This document shows, piece by piece, positions 9,306 to 17,417 of a stretch of 64,000 bases of DNA. The DNA is from Ensifer oleiphilus (GTDB lineage: Bacteria; Pseudomonadota; Alphaproteobacteria; Rhizobiales; Rhizobiaceae), in contig NZ_JABWDU010000009.1 of NCBI RefSeq assembly GCF_013371465.1, positions 204,893 through 268,892 on the forward strand, in the 5' to 3' direction. Position numbers and translations under genes: made by a program. Position 1 is the first letter of the stretch. Each line of letters opens with the position of its first letter. The notes under the pieces were generated by a model. It saw only the letters and a program-made list of their open reading frames with translations, was not told the DNA's origin and did not search any database.

Positions 9306-9536
9306 ATGACGGTACAAACGACACAGGTAGTTGTATTTGGCGTTGAGGGTGACGATGGCCTGTGGCTTGCCGATCTCGCGGCGGGAACTGTCACACGCAT
9401 CGTAGATCCGCTCACCGGCGCCTTGGCTTCGGCAAACGAGCACAGAAATGCCGGCGCCACTGTGGTCAAGGGCGTTAACTTCGCCGTCAGGGCCAATTCG
9501 GCCGGCTCCGTTTCCGGCGGGTTCATGGACGGCTAA
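9306..9536 (+). CDS. Candidate RiPP precursor peptide, 76 aa
   Basis: A 76-residue peptide starting MTVQTTQVVVFG and ending in AGSVSGGFMDG. It has a good ribosome site (AAGGGGAA, 7 nt from the ATG) and lies 18 bp upstream of the YcaO gene. It contains no Cys and no membrane segment. The N-terminal half is acidic and could act as a leader; the C-terminal part from about residue 53 (VVKGVNFAVRANSAGSVSG) is Gly/Ser/Ala/Asn-rich and is the likely core. Being short, unrelated to any enzyme I recognise, and first in an operon with YcaO and TfuA fits the precursor of a ribosomally made, post-translationally modified peptide. With YcaO-TfuA pairs the expected modification is backbone thioamidation, but no chemistry can be read from the peptide itself. 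It could alternatively be an accessory protein. Confidence 0.7.
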   Translation: MTVQTTQVVVFGVEGDDGLWLADLAAGTVTRIVDPLTGALASANEHRNAGATVVKGVNFAVRANSAGSVSGGFMDG

Positions 9537-9554
9537 GCCTCGGCTCGCCTGCGC

Positions 9555-10805
9555 ATGACGATTGCTATAACTACGGATCGGGCGGGCGAAAGTCGTCCGA
9601 TCTCAGACAACTCCGGCATTGCGGACAACTACTCCGACCGCGTCTGTGCGCCCGAAGAAACCTTCGCGCGCATCGCTCCCCTGTTGCCCGCCTTTGGTGT
9701 CAGCAGGCTTGCACGTCTGACCGGGCTCGACAGCATCGGCATACCCGTCTGGAACGCGGTCTCGCCCAACGCAAAATCGATCGTCATCAACCAGGGCAAA
9801 GGCGTCACCGATATCGATGCCAAGGTATCGGCGGCGATGGAAGCCCTGGAACGTGCAGTCGCCTGCAATCCGTCAGTTCCGGTGCTGGACGCGACGCGAC
9901 AGGCGCTTGTCGAGCGCGGCGAGAGGGCGCTCGGTCTGCCCGGCCTTGTGGCGGCAGGCGAGAGCGATCTCGGCGATGATGAACCGGCGCCGTGGTTGCG
10001 CGGCTTCGATCTCATCGGCCAGCAGACGACTTTCGTGCCGTTTCATGCCGCACTGCTCGACCGCACGCTCGAGCGGTGCCGCTACTGGCAGTCGTCTGAC
10101 GGGCTTGCCTCGGGCAACACCGAAGACGAAGCAATCCTGCACGGCCTGCTGGAACGGATCGAGCGCGATGCCGAAACCCTGTGGCGGCTGCTGCCTCTGA
10201 CGGCGCGCCTGCGCACGTGCATCGACGCCGGCTCGTTCAACGACCCCATTCTCGATGAGATGACAGGACGGATTGTCGCGGCCGGTCTCACGTTTCGCCT
10301 TTTCGACATGACCAGCGACATCGGCATCCCGTGCCTGACGGCGGTCATAGCAGATACCGACATCCTCGAGGCGAAAGAGCCCCGCTACCATGACGTGACC
10401 ATCGGGCATGGCGCCCATTCCGATCCGCGCCGCGCCGCGATCCGTGCCGTCACCGAGGCTGCACAATCCCGCCTCACCTATATCAGCGGCGCACGTGACG
10501 ATGTCTTCCCGGAGACTTTCACGCGCAGGCTGCCGCGCGAGACGCAGCAACTTTTCGAGGCGGATCCGCGCGCACAAAACCCGGTCGTCCCGGTTGCCGG
10601 GAACACAGCAAGCGCGTTGCTCGAATATGTGCTCGAAGCCTTGAAGAACGCCGGCATCGGCACCGTCGTTGCCGTTCCGCTGCTCGCCGAACCGTTGCCG
10701 TTTTCCGTGATCAAGGTCTTTGTGCCGGAACTCGAAAATCCGGATGGAGCACGCAAGCGCCGTTTCGGCGCACGGGCACTGTCGCGCGCCCTGGAGATCG
10801 CATGA
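9555..10805 (+). CDS. YcaO-domain protein (TfuA-associated type)
   Basis: 416 residues. YcaO enzymes use ATP to phosphorylate a peptide-bond amide oxygen, enabling azoline or thioamide formation. The ATP-binding signatures are visible: S92-x3-E96-x2-E99-R100 in SAAMEALER, the DEAILHGLLERIERD helix around residues 191-205, and EAAQSRLTYISGARDD at 301-316. The C-terminus (ALSRALEIA) lacks the PxPxP tail of azoline-forming YcaO proteins. The EAAQSR...ISGARDD block is, as I recall, characteristic of YcaO proteins paired with TfuA. No cyclodehydratase C-protein domain is fused or adjacent; TfuA takes the partner position. The gene overlaps tfuA by 4 bp and follows the candidate precursor by 18 bp. 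The ATG at 9555 has only a weak ribosome site, consistent with translational coupling. Confidence 0.92.
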   Translation: MTIAITTDRAGESRPISDNSGIADNYSDRVCAPEETFARIAPLLPAFGVSRLARLTGLDSIGIPVWNAVSPNAKSIVINQGKGVTDIDAKVSAAMEALERAVACNPSVPVLDATRQALVERGERALGLPGLVAAGESDLGDDEPAPWLRGFDLIGQQTTFVPFHAALLDRTLERCRYWQSSDGLASGNTEDEAILHGLLERIERDAETLWRLLPLTARLRTCIDAGSFNDPILDEMTGRIVAAGLTFRLFDMTSDIGIPCLTAVIADTDILEAKEPRYHDVTIGHGAHSDPRRAAIRAVTEAAQSRLTYISGARDDVFPETFTRRLPRETQQLFEADPRAQNPVVPVAGNTASALLEYVLEALKNAGIGTVVAVPLLAEPLPFSVIKVFVPELENPDGARKRRFGARALSRALEIA

Positions 10806-11527
10806 AGATCCTCTTTTGCGGCCCCACCTTGCCCGATGCGCAGGCGCTGGTCGGCACGGACATCGTGCTGCAGGCGCCAGCCGTACAAGGCGACATCCTG
10901 CGCGCCACGCAGGACGGCGCAACGGCCATCGGCCTTGTCGACGGCCATTTCGAACAGGTCGCGCCGGTCTGGCACAAGGAGATCCTGTTTGCGCTTTCCA
11001 AGGGTGTCCGCGTTTACGGGGCTGCCAGCATGGGCGCGCTTCGCGCCGCCGAATGTATGGCCTTCGGCATGATCGGCGTTGGCAAGATCTACCATCAATA
11101 CGCAGCAGGCGAACTTGAAGACGACGCCGATGTTGCCCTGCTGCATGGACCGGCGGAGCTGGGCTACATGCCGTTGACCCTGCCGTTGGTAAACGTCGTG
11201 GCGACGCTTGAGGATCTGTGCGCGCGGCAACAGATTGGTCCTGCGCCTGCCGCGCAACTCCGGTTGGCTGCTGCCGAGATCTTTTACAAGCACCGTAACT
11301 GGCGCGCGATCGTGGCGCGTGCCAACCTTCCACACGGCGCGGATTTGAAAGGTATCGAAGCGCGTCTTGCGAGCGGGACGATAAATCAAAAGCGTCTCGA
11401 CGCCGTGCGACTGCTCGACATCATGCGCTCTGCCCCCGCCCGAAGGGCGACGGCGCCGGAAGGGTGGACATTCAATTCCACAAGTCTTTGGAAGCGCTTG
11501 CTCAATCAACTTGTCGCTTCATCTTAA
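10802..11527 (+). CDS. TfuA-like protein
   Basis: 241 residues with the TfuA core: an N-terminal Rossmann-like start (MKILFCGPTL), a GDI...A..IG.VDG block, and the signature YGAASMGALRAAEC near residues 75-89 followed by FGMIGVGKIY. TfuA is named for trifolitoxin production in Rhizobium leguminosarum. In methanogens TfuA assists YcaO in making thioglycine in methyl-coenzyme M reductase, apparently in sulfide delivery. The ATG overlaps the YcaO stop (ATGA), so the two are translationally coupled and almost certainly work together. No separate sulfurtransferase lies beside them. The gene ends 120 bp before the next small gene. Confidence 0.92.
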   Translation: MKILFCGPTLPDAQALVGTDIVLQAPAVQGDILRATQDGATAIGLVDGHFEQVAPVWHKEILFALSKGVRVYGAASMGALRAAECMAFGMIGVGKIYHQYAAGELEDDADVALLHGPAELGYMPLTLPLVNVVATLEDLCARQQIGPAPAAQLRLAAAEIFYKHRNWRAIVARANLPHGADLKGIEARLASGTINQKRLDAVRLLDIMRSAPARRATAPEGWTFNSTSLWKRLLNQLVASS

Positions 11528-11551
11528 GCACACGATTTTCCCATGCAACGT

Positions 11552-11591
11552 GTGTCACGCTCGTGTCACGCGCATCACTAAAAAGTCACGC
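11552..11591 (+). promoter_or_regulatory. Direct repeats GTGTCACGC upstream of the 78-aa gene
   Basis: GTGTCACGC occurs at 11552-11560 and again at 11563-11571, an exact 11-bp period. TCAC recurs at 11575 and GTCACGC at 11585-11591. Period-11 direct repeats are usual for OmpR/PhoB-type response regulators, whose dimers bind head to tail on one helix face. The array ends 56 bp upstream of the ATG at 11648, suggesting a promoter for that gene separate from the YcaO-TfuA operon. The regulator is unknown. Confidence 0.5.
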
Positions 11592-11647
11592 TATGATTTG
11601 CCATGTTGAAGCGGATCGGGCTGATCCGCAGGGAACCGGGGAAAATC

Positions 11648-11884
11648 ATGCAATCTTCGATCGCCATGTCCTTTGAAGCAGAAGACAAGGAGAAGGAGCT
11701 GCTGGCGCTGGCCCGCCTTGTCACCTACGCGCGCGATTCATCGCGCACACTGAATGTCGAAGGGGTTCAATATTGCCTCGAGCTGGCGCTCGCAGCGCTG
11801 CTCAAGGAAGTCGAGGAATGCGGCGACAAGACCGCACTGCTGACCAACGAGCTCATGAGCCGCGCCAGCCTCGGAAACTGCTGA
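11648..11884 (+). CDS. Small helical protein of unknown function, 78 aa
   Basis: 78 residues starting MQSSIAMSFEAEDKEKELL, almost entirely helical and acidic, with two Cys (CLELAL, EECGDK) and a third near the C-terminus. No domain recognised. I use the ATG at 11648, preceded by CCGGGG; the upstream ATG at 11603 has no comparable site. The composition is compatible with a small regulator or protein-binding factor. It follows the YcaO-TfuA operon on the same strand but has its own repeat-bearing upstream region and its own terminator, so membership in the peptide locus is uncertain. Confidence 0.6.
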   Translation: MQSSIAMSFEAEDKEKELLALARLVTYARDSSRTLNVEGVQYCLELALAALLKEVEECGDKTALLTNELMSRASLGNC

Positions 11885-11924
11885 GCAGGCGAGGTCGACG
11901 TCAATTTCGCTGGTGGCATAGAAA

Positions 11925-11960
11925 AAAGCCCTGCTTCGCGCTCCCGCAAGGCAGGGCTTT
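11925..11960. terminator. Bidirectional rho-independent terminator
   Basis: AAAGCCCTGC (11925-11934) pairs perfectly with GCAGGGCTTT (11951-11960), with A-rich and T-rich flanks. It lies between the convergent 78-aa gene (+) and the ABC solute-binding gene (-), so it probably serves both. Confidence 0.85.
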
Positions 11961-11965
11961 CGATT

Positions 11966-13543
11966 TCAATCAGCCTGGCAATCCCACCAGAAACGCGAGA
12001 AGTTCAGGTCCCAGCTCTGCATCGGGATATAGGCATAGCCCTGCAGGCATTTGCTTGCGGCGTAGCGCTGTGACTCCACCGTCAGGAACACGTCGGCCTG
12101 CGCATCGGTGACCTTGCGCTGTATCTGCTTATAGAGATCGTTCTGCGCGGCGGGATCGAGCGTCTCGCGCGACTTGTCGATCAAGGCGTCGACTTCCGGA
12201 TCCTGCAGCCATTCCATCGACGCCCAGGTGCCCTTCGCCTTGGAGTGATACTGCACATAGAAAACGCTGTCGGGCGATGGATAGGTCGGGCCGTAGAAGA
12301 CCTGCGTGGTCGCCGGCGTCGTTTCCACCTTGGCGGCAAGTTCGGTGATCCGGTTCCATGGCTCCGGCTTGATGTCGAGCTCGATACCGATCTGCTCGAG
12401 ATTGGCCTGCATCAACAGCGCAATGTCTTCTTCGAACGCCAGCCCCGTGACATAGGTGTGGCTGAGCTTGATTGGCCCCTTGCCGGCATATTTCGACTTG
12501 GCAAGCTCTTCCTTCGCCTTTTCCAGATTGTATTCCGGGGCGGACAAATCGTTGAGATAGGCGTCCTTGAACACGGATGCCAACGGCCCGTTCATCGGTT
12601 CGCCAGGATGAATGACGTTGCGCACCGTTTCGTAATCGGTCGCGAGCGCGATCGCGCGCCGGACGTGGATATCGTCGGTCGGCGGGACCTGGGTGTTCAT
12701 CTTGATGTAGAAGCCGGTCGCGGTCGTGCCGCGAAGGATCTTGTAGCCCGGCATCTTCTCGATCGCCTCGAAGGTCTCGTTTGCCTGGGCGCGCGCCGAC
12801 ATGCCGAGTTCGCCCTTGGCCGCAAGCGCCTTCACCGTCGCTTCGTCATGGGTGATGACGAAGCGGATTTCGTCGATCGGCTTCCCCTTGCTCCAGCCGC
12901 CGTGATAGCCCTCGAAACGGTTGACGACCATCTGCGAGGCGCGCTGCCAGGATGACAGCATGTAAGGCCCCGCTCCAGCCGGGTGATCGGTCAGGTAGTC
13001 GGTGCCCCATTCCTCCTTGCTGTTTTCTCTGATCAGCTTTTCGTTGAGCACAAGGATCAGCGGCGTGTTGCTGATGAACGGCGCATAGACCTTCTTCAGG
13101 CCGATCTCCACGGTGCGGTCGTCGACAACCTTCAGCTTGTCCGCGTCGACGATATCGGTGAAGAGGTAGGACGGACCTTCGTTGATCGCGAGCAGGCGCT
13201 TGACCGTGTAAACCACATCGGACGCCTTGACCGGCGTGCCATCCTGGAATTTTGCGCCTTCCTTCAGCTTGAAGGTATAGGTCTTGTCGTCATCGGAGAC
13301 GCTCCAGCCTTCGGCAAGCTCCGGCACCACGGAGCCGTCAGGGTTGACCGTCGTCAGGCCGGAATAGAGGTTCACGGCGGCCATATACTCCGTGTAGTCG
13401 TTGATCTTGCCGGGATCGATGGTGCCGAACTCCTGCGTCGCGTTGACGACGATCGACACCTTCTCCTGAGCCGCGGCCGGGGCGGTGAGTGCCGTTGTCT
13501 GCACCAGCCCCAGAAGCAGCCCTGTGATGAGTGTTCTCTTCAT
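11966..13543 (-). CDS. ABC transporter periplasmic solute-binding protein, family 5 (dipeptide/oligopeptide type)
   Basis: 525 residues with a Sec signal peptide ending in APAAAQ and the family-5 fold (LNPDG-type segment VVPELAEGWSVSDD, FQDGTPVKASDVVYTVKRL). These proteins bind peptides, nickel or other organic solutes and deliver them to a DppBC-type permease. It is the last gene of an operon whose permeases and ATPase lie upstream at 17.4-21 kb, with two DUF917 genes between. Having the binding protein last is unusual but seen in catabolic operons. The substrate is probably whatever the hydantoinase-like and DUF917 enzymes degrade rather than peptides. The ATG at 13543 has an AAGGGAA ribosome site. 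Confidence 0.92.
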   Translation of the reverse strand: MKRTLITGLLLGLVQTTALTAPAAAQEKVSIVVNATQEFGTIDPGKINDYTEYMAAVNLYSGLTTVNPDGSVVPELAEGWSVSDDDKTYTFKLKEGAKFQDGTPVKASDVVYTVKRLLAINEGPSYLFTDIVDADKLKVVDDRTVEIGLKKVYAPFISNTPLILVLNEKLIRENSKEEWGTDYLTDHPAGAGPYMLSSWQRASQMVVNRFEGYHGGWSKGKPIDEIRFVITHDEATVKALAAKGELGMSARAQANETFEAIEKMPGYKILRGTTATGFYIKMNTQVPPTDDIHVRRAIALATDYETVRNVIHPGEPMNGPLASVFKDAYLNDLSAPEYNLEKAKEELAKSKYAGKGPIKLSHTYVTGLAFEEDIALLMQANLEQIGIELDIKPEPWNRITELAAKVETTPATTQVFYGPTYPSPDSVFYVQYHSKAKGTWASMEWLQDPEVDALIDKSRETLDPAAQNDLYKQIQRKVTDAQADVFLTVESQRYAASKCLQGYAYIPMQSWDLNFSRFWWDCQAD

Positions 13544-13594
13544 GTCTCAGTTCCCTTTTTTGTTGATTGTCATTGTGTTTCGGCTCGACCGTCT

Positions 13595-14689
13595 TCAGGC
13601 GGCCGGATTGAGCGCCTCGACCGGCTCATAGGCGTGGTCGTAGCCAAAGTAGCCGGGGCCGGCGAGTTCGAGCCCCTTGGCCGTTCGCCATTGCCGATCG
13701 CAGGGAAGTCCGGTGAATTCGACCGTCAGGCCGTAGCGCAACTGCTCCGTCGTGACCGGCAGCCCGCCATCCGCGTCGAGCGCGCAGATGAGATCCGGCG
13801 TGGAGGCGATGACCTGCCCGCCGTCGCCGCGTGCGACAAGGAACTCGTTCTGGAAGGCGACTTCGAAGGTGCGGCCGGCAAAACCGTCAATGCCCTTGAG
13901 CACGGCCCGGCCGCGCGCAAAACCGCCGGTCGTCGCCCGGTCGACATCGACCACGCGGCCGGTAAACAGATGCCGGCCGTCGAATTGCTCGCGAAGGGCG
14001 ACGCCGGGATGACGCTTGGCGACACGCTCGGCGGCAATCGTCTCGCCGATGCCCTTGATGAGACTGAGCGTGCCGCGCAGGATCCCGGCCTTCATCTGGG
14101 CCCCGGTCATCGGATAGGCGGCCACAAGGCTGGCGCCGCCCATCTGGATCGCCTGAACGCGGGCGAGACGTTCGGTCCAAAGGTTCGAGACCGCGTTGAT
14201 GATCGCGCTGTTGCCCTTGTCGTCGGCGTGAACCAGCGGCGTCGCGCTGATGTCATGCATGGTGAAGCTCACCATCTGCAGCTCGGGAAAGGCGCGGCCC
14301 ATGCCGTCGCCGTCGATCAGCGGCAGGCCCGTAGCGGCAGCCACGGCGAACGGGATGGTCGAGTTCAACCCGCCGGCCTCAACGCAGATCAGCGCATCGG
14401 CCTTGCGTCCGAGGAATCGTTCGAGCTGGCGCAGCGCCTCCAGCGCTTCGTCGCCGCGCGGCAGCTTCTCCACCATCACGGTCGGTGCCCCCATCATGAA
14501 GACGGGAACACAGAGCGCGTCGTCGGCGACGGCTTCCGGCTGAACCACACGAACCGGACCGTTCGCCTCGATCGCCGTTCGGGCCATCAGCTTGCCGATA
14601 TAGGGATCGCCGCCGCCGCCGGTGCCGAGATAGGCGCCGCCGACGGCGATCGCCTCCATGTCGGCAGCGGTAATCAGCTGCTTGGTCAT
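13595..14689 (-). CDS. DUF917 family protein, second copy
   Basis: 364 residues, with the family signature LGTGGGGDPYIGK near residue 20 and the EAGGLNSTIPFAVAAATGLPLIDGDGMGRAFPE block typical in sense if not in exact order of DUF917 proteins. As I recall, Pfam renamed this family after an S-methyl-thiohydantoin desulfurase, a metal-dependent hydrolase; that assignment is from memory. The start codon overlaps the end of the first DUF917 gene by 4 bp. The two copies differ substantially, so they may form a hetero-oligomer or act on successive substrates. Both sit with a hydantoinase-like gene, which fits opening or desulfurising a hydantoin ring. Confidence 0.85.
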   Translation of the reverse strand: MTKQLITAADMEAIAVGGAYLGTGGGGDPYIGKLMARTAIEANGPVRVVQPEAVADDALCVPVFMMGAPTVMVEKLPRGDEALEALRQLERFLGRKADALICVEAGGLNSTIPFAVAAATGLPLIDGDGMGRAFPELQMVSFTMHDISATPLVHADDKGNSAIINAVSNLWTERLARVQAIQMGGASLVAAYPMTGAQMKAGILRGTLSLIKGIGETIAAERVAKRHPGVALREQFDGRHLFTGRVVDVDRATTGGFARGRAVLKGIDGFAGRTFEVAFQNEFLVARGDGGQVIASTPDLICALDADGGLPVTTEQLRYGLTVEFTGLPCDRQWRTAKGLELAGPGYFGYDHAYEPVEALNPAA

Positions 14690-15816
14690 GGCTTCGTCTC
14701 CTCGATCGGCCGGAAGGTGATATCGTCGAACCCGAAGGCCTTCGGGCCGACAACCTCAAGTGCCGCGGTGGAGCGCAGCAAGGAGTGGCAGGGCAGCGCC
14801 ACGATCGCGACGCGCTGACCGTAGCGCAGCATTTCCGTGGTGATCGCGTTGCCGCTGTCGACATCGAGCACGATGATCAGGTCCGGCACCGACACTTCGA
14901 CTTCGCCGTTACGGCTGAAGACGAGGTTTTCGTTCTGGATCATCACCGAGGCGGTGTCGCCGTTGAAGGCATCGATGCCGGCAAGCTTGGCTTCGCCGAT
15001 GACGAAGCCGCCACGCAGATGACGTTCGAGATCGACGATCTTGCCGGAAAAGACCTGGCGGCCGTTTTCCTGGGCGCAGATCGCTGCGACCGGATCGGCG
15101 TGCTCGCGCCGCGCCTTCAGCACCGCCCGCCCGAGCGAAACCGCCTGGGTATAGGAATGCGGGATCGAGTACTTCTTGAGAAACGCTCCCGTCATCGGCG
15201 CCGAGGCAAGTGTCGAGGCGCCGCCTTGCGAGACGACGCAGGCACGCGCCATGCGTTCGTGCCACAATTCCGATGCCGCGTGCTGGAACAGCACGACATT
15301 GCCGTGCAGGTCGCACATGACGCTCGGGGTCGAGCGATGACCGTAGATCGAGAAGGTGGTCATCTGCATTTCAGGGAAGGCGCGCCCCATGCCGTCGCAA
15401 TCGACGACGGGCAGCCCCGCAAAAGCGGCCGCGATCAGCGGCTCCATCGAATTGGCGCCCCCGATTTCCTCGCAGACGATGGCGTCGATCGCGATCCCGA
15501 GATGCTCTTCGAGCGCGCGAACGCACCGCAGCCCTTCGCGTCCTTCCTTCAGCCGCTCATAGGCAACGACCGGCGCGCCGATGCCACCGAGCGAAATGCA
15601 GCGCGCATCGTCGGCCAGCCGGTCGAGCGGTAGGATCGACAGGTTGTAACCGCTGCGCATCGCCAGCCGCGCCCGCAGCTTGCCGATATAGGGGTTGCCG
15701 CCGCCACCGGTGCCCAGAATGCCGGCGCCGATTTCCAGCGCTTCCAGGTCCTCTTCGTCGAGTACCCAGAGATCGGACGGATCGTAGTTCAAAGCCTTCA
15801 ATGCACGCTCAGCCAT
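14686..15816 (-). CDS. DUF917 family protein, first copy
   Basis: 376 residues from the ATG at 15816, which has a GGGAGG ribosome site; the open frame extends to 15882, but that part overlaps the upstream gene. The signature ILGTGGGGNPYIGK lies near residue 38, followed by EEIGGANSMEPLIAA and VVDCDGMGRAFPEMQM. DUF917 proteins usually occur beside hydantoinase/oxoprolinase genes, as here, where this gene overlaps the end of that gene by 8 bp. Role is inferred as a hydrolase on a hydantoin-like ring compound in the cytoplasm; the substrate is unknown. Confidence 0.86.
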   Translation of the reverse strand: MAERALKALNYDPSDLWVLDEEDLEALEIGAGILGTGGGGNPYIGKLRARLAMRSGYNLSILPLDRLADDARCISLGGIGAPVVAYERLKEGREGLRCVRALEEHLGIAIDAIVCEEIGGANSMEPLIAAAFAGLPVVDCDGMGRAFPEMQMTTFSIYGHRSTPSVMCDLHGNVVLFQHAASELWHERMARACVVSQGGASTLASAPMTGAFLKKYSIPHSYTQAVSLGRAVLKARREHADPVAAICAQENGRQVFSGKIVDLERHLRGGFVIGEAKLAGIDAFNGDTASVMIQNENLVFSRNGEVEVSVPDLIIVLDVDSGNAITTEMLRYGQRVAIVALPCHSLLRSTAALEVVGPKAFGFDDITFRPIEETKP

Positions 15817-17368
15817 GGAAGCCTCCCATTTCGCCGACGACCTTGACGTGGATGCGGGTCGCATTGCCCGGCAGATAGGCAAGCGGCACGTCTTCCCGCT
15901 CGATGACCTGGATCGTTTCGGCGATCGCGCCGGCCGAAAGCGCGCGTTCCGTCGCTTCCTGCTCCGCCTGCTTCAGGCAAATTTCGCGCGTCAGACCCTT
16001 CTCGAGCGCAAAGACGCGGTCGACTTCGCCGCTGATCTGGGCGATGGCCGCACCGACGGCATTGGCGACGGCGAAATTCTCCGGGCGGATGACCTCCAGA
16101 TCCCCGAGCCTGTCCGGCATCAGGATCGAGCCGCCGCCAACGGCGATGACCGGGATCGGATCGGCAGAGACACGGCTGCGCTCGACCGAGTTTTCCAGCA
16201 TCTGCACGATCCTGGCATGGGCCTTTTCGGCCAGCGCCCGATCCAGATGCGCTACCTTCTGCGCGTCGCCGATATCGGCCTTGCCGAGGGCGACGGCGAT
16301 ATCCGTCGTCGTCAGGGTCTGTCCGCCGAAGACCAATGCGTCCCTAGCGATGCGATAGCCGACCGACTGCGGGCCGACAGTCACGTCACCATTGGCGAGT
16401 TCACGCACCAGCGAGCCGCCGCCGAGACCGATCGAGAAAACGTCGGGCATGCGGAAATTGGTGCGCACACCGCCGACGTCGACGATGGTCGCCGCCTGCC
16501 GGGGAAAGCCGTGATGCAGCGCGCCGACGTCGGACGTGGTGCCGCCGATATCGACGACGATCGCTTCCTTGCGGCCGGTCAGGAAGGCCGCGCCGCGCAT
16601 CGAATTGGTAGGCCCCGAGGCGAAGGTCAGTACCGGAAAGCTTCTGACTGTGGCAGCCGCCATCAGCGTGCCGTCGTTCTGGGTGATGAAGAACGGGCAG
16701 GAAAGTCCGGCATCCTTCAGCGCCTTGGCGAAGGCGTCCACTGTCTTGGCGGCAAGCGACAACAGGCTTGCATTCATGATGGCCGCACTTTCGCGCTCCA
16801 GCAGGCCGATGCGGCCGATGTCGCCGGAGACGACCACCGGAAGGCCCGGGCAATGCTTTTCGATGACAGCCTTGGCACGCTGTTCCATCTCGGCGTTGAT
16901 GGGGCTGAAGACGCAGGTGATGGCCGCCGCCTTGACGTTCTTGAGGCGAATGTCGGCAGCGATCCGGATCAACTCTTCTTCATCGAGCGGGGCAATGGTG
17001 CGGCCGTCGAATTCGTAACCGCCGCGAACCAGGTAGGTGTGATGACCGACGGCTTCGGCGAGATCGTTCGGCCAGTCGACCATCGGCGGCAGGCAGGCGG
17101 TCGCCGGCAGGCCGAGGCGAATGGCGGCGACATGGTTGATATGCTTGCGCTCGATCACCGCATTGGTGAAATGCGTCGTGCCGATCATCACGGTGCTGAT
17201 CTTGGATCGATCGATGCCGGCCTTGGCGATTGCCCCCTCCAGCGCCTCGATGACACCCGTCGTCACGTCTTCCGTCGTCGACGCCTTGACGCCTGACAGA
17301 ACGTGCCGCCCCTCCATGATCACGGCGTCGGTGTTCGTACCCCCGACATCTATTCCCAATCGATACAC
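15809..17368 (-). CDS. Hydantoinase/oxoprolinase N-terminal family protein (HyuA-like)
   Basis: 519 residues of the ASKHA-fold hydantoinase A / 5-oxoprolinase family. The phosphate-binding start LGIDVGGTNTDAV, the GTTHFTNAVIERKH block near residue 63, and IVVDIGGTTSDVG near residue 270 are all present. Members hydrolyse cyclic amides such as hydantoins or 5-oxoproline, often with ATP. At 519 residues it is the short form found with DUF917 proteins, without a HyuB partner nearby. It lies 49 bp downstream of the fused ABC ATPase gene and overlaps the first DUF917 gene. Confidence 0.9.
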   Translation of the reverse strand: MYRLGIDVGGTNTDAVIMEGRHVLSGVKASTTEDVTTGVIEALEGAIAKAGIDRSKISTVMIGTTHFTNAVIERKHINHVAAIRLGLPATACLPPMVDWPNDLAEAVGHHTYLVRGGYEFDGRTIAPLDEEELIRIAADIRLKNVKAAAITCVFSPINAEMEQRAKAVIEKHCPGLPVVVSGDIGRIGLLERESAAIMNASLLSLAAKTVDAFAKALKDAGLSCPFFITQNDGTLMAAATVRSFPVLTFASGPTNSMRGAAFLTGRKEAIVVDIGGTTSDVGALHHGFPRQAATIVDVGGVRTNFRMPDVFSIGLGGGSLVRELANGDVTVGPQSVGYRIARDALVFGGQTLTTTDIAVALGKADIGDAQKVAHLDRALAEKAHARIVQMLENSVERSRVSADPIPVIAVGGGSILMPDRLGDLEVIRPENFAVANAVGAAIAQISGEVDRVFALEKGLTREICLKQAEQEATERALSAGAIAETIQVIEREDVPLAYLPGNATRIHVKVVGEMGGFHG

Positions 17369-17417
17369 GGACAGTCTCCTTGTTGATGGGCCTTCGGCCC
17401 TGTTTCCTCGTTCGGCC

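Noticed and set aside
12983..14818. 611-residue open frame on the plus strand
   Set aside because: Antisense to the binding-protein and DUF917 genes, which have strong family signatures and ribosome sites.
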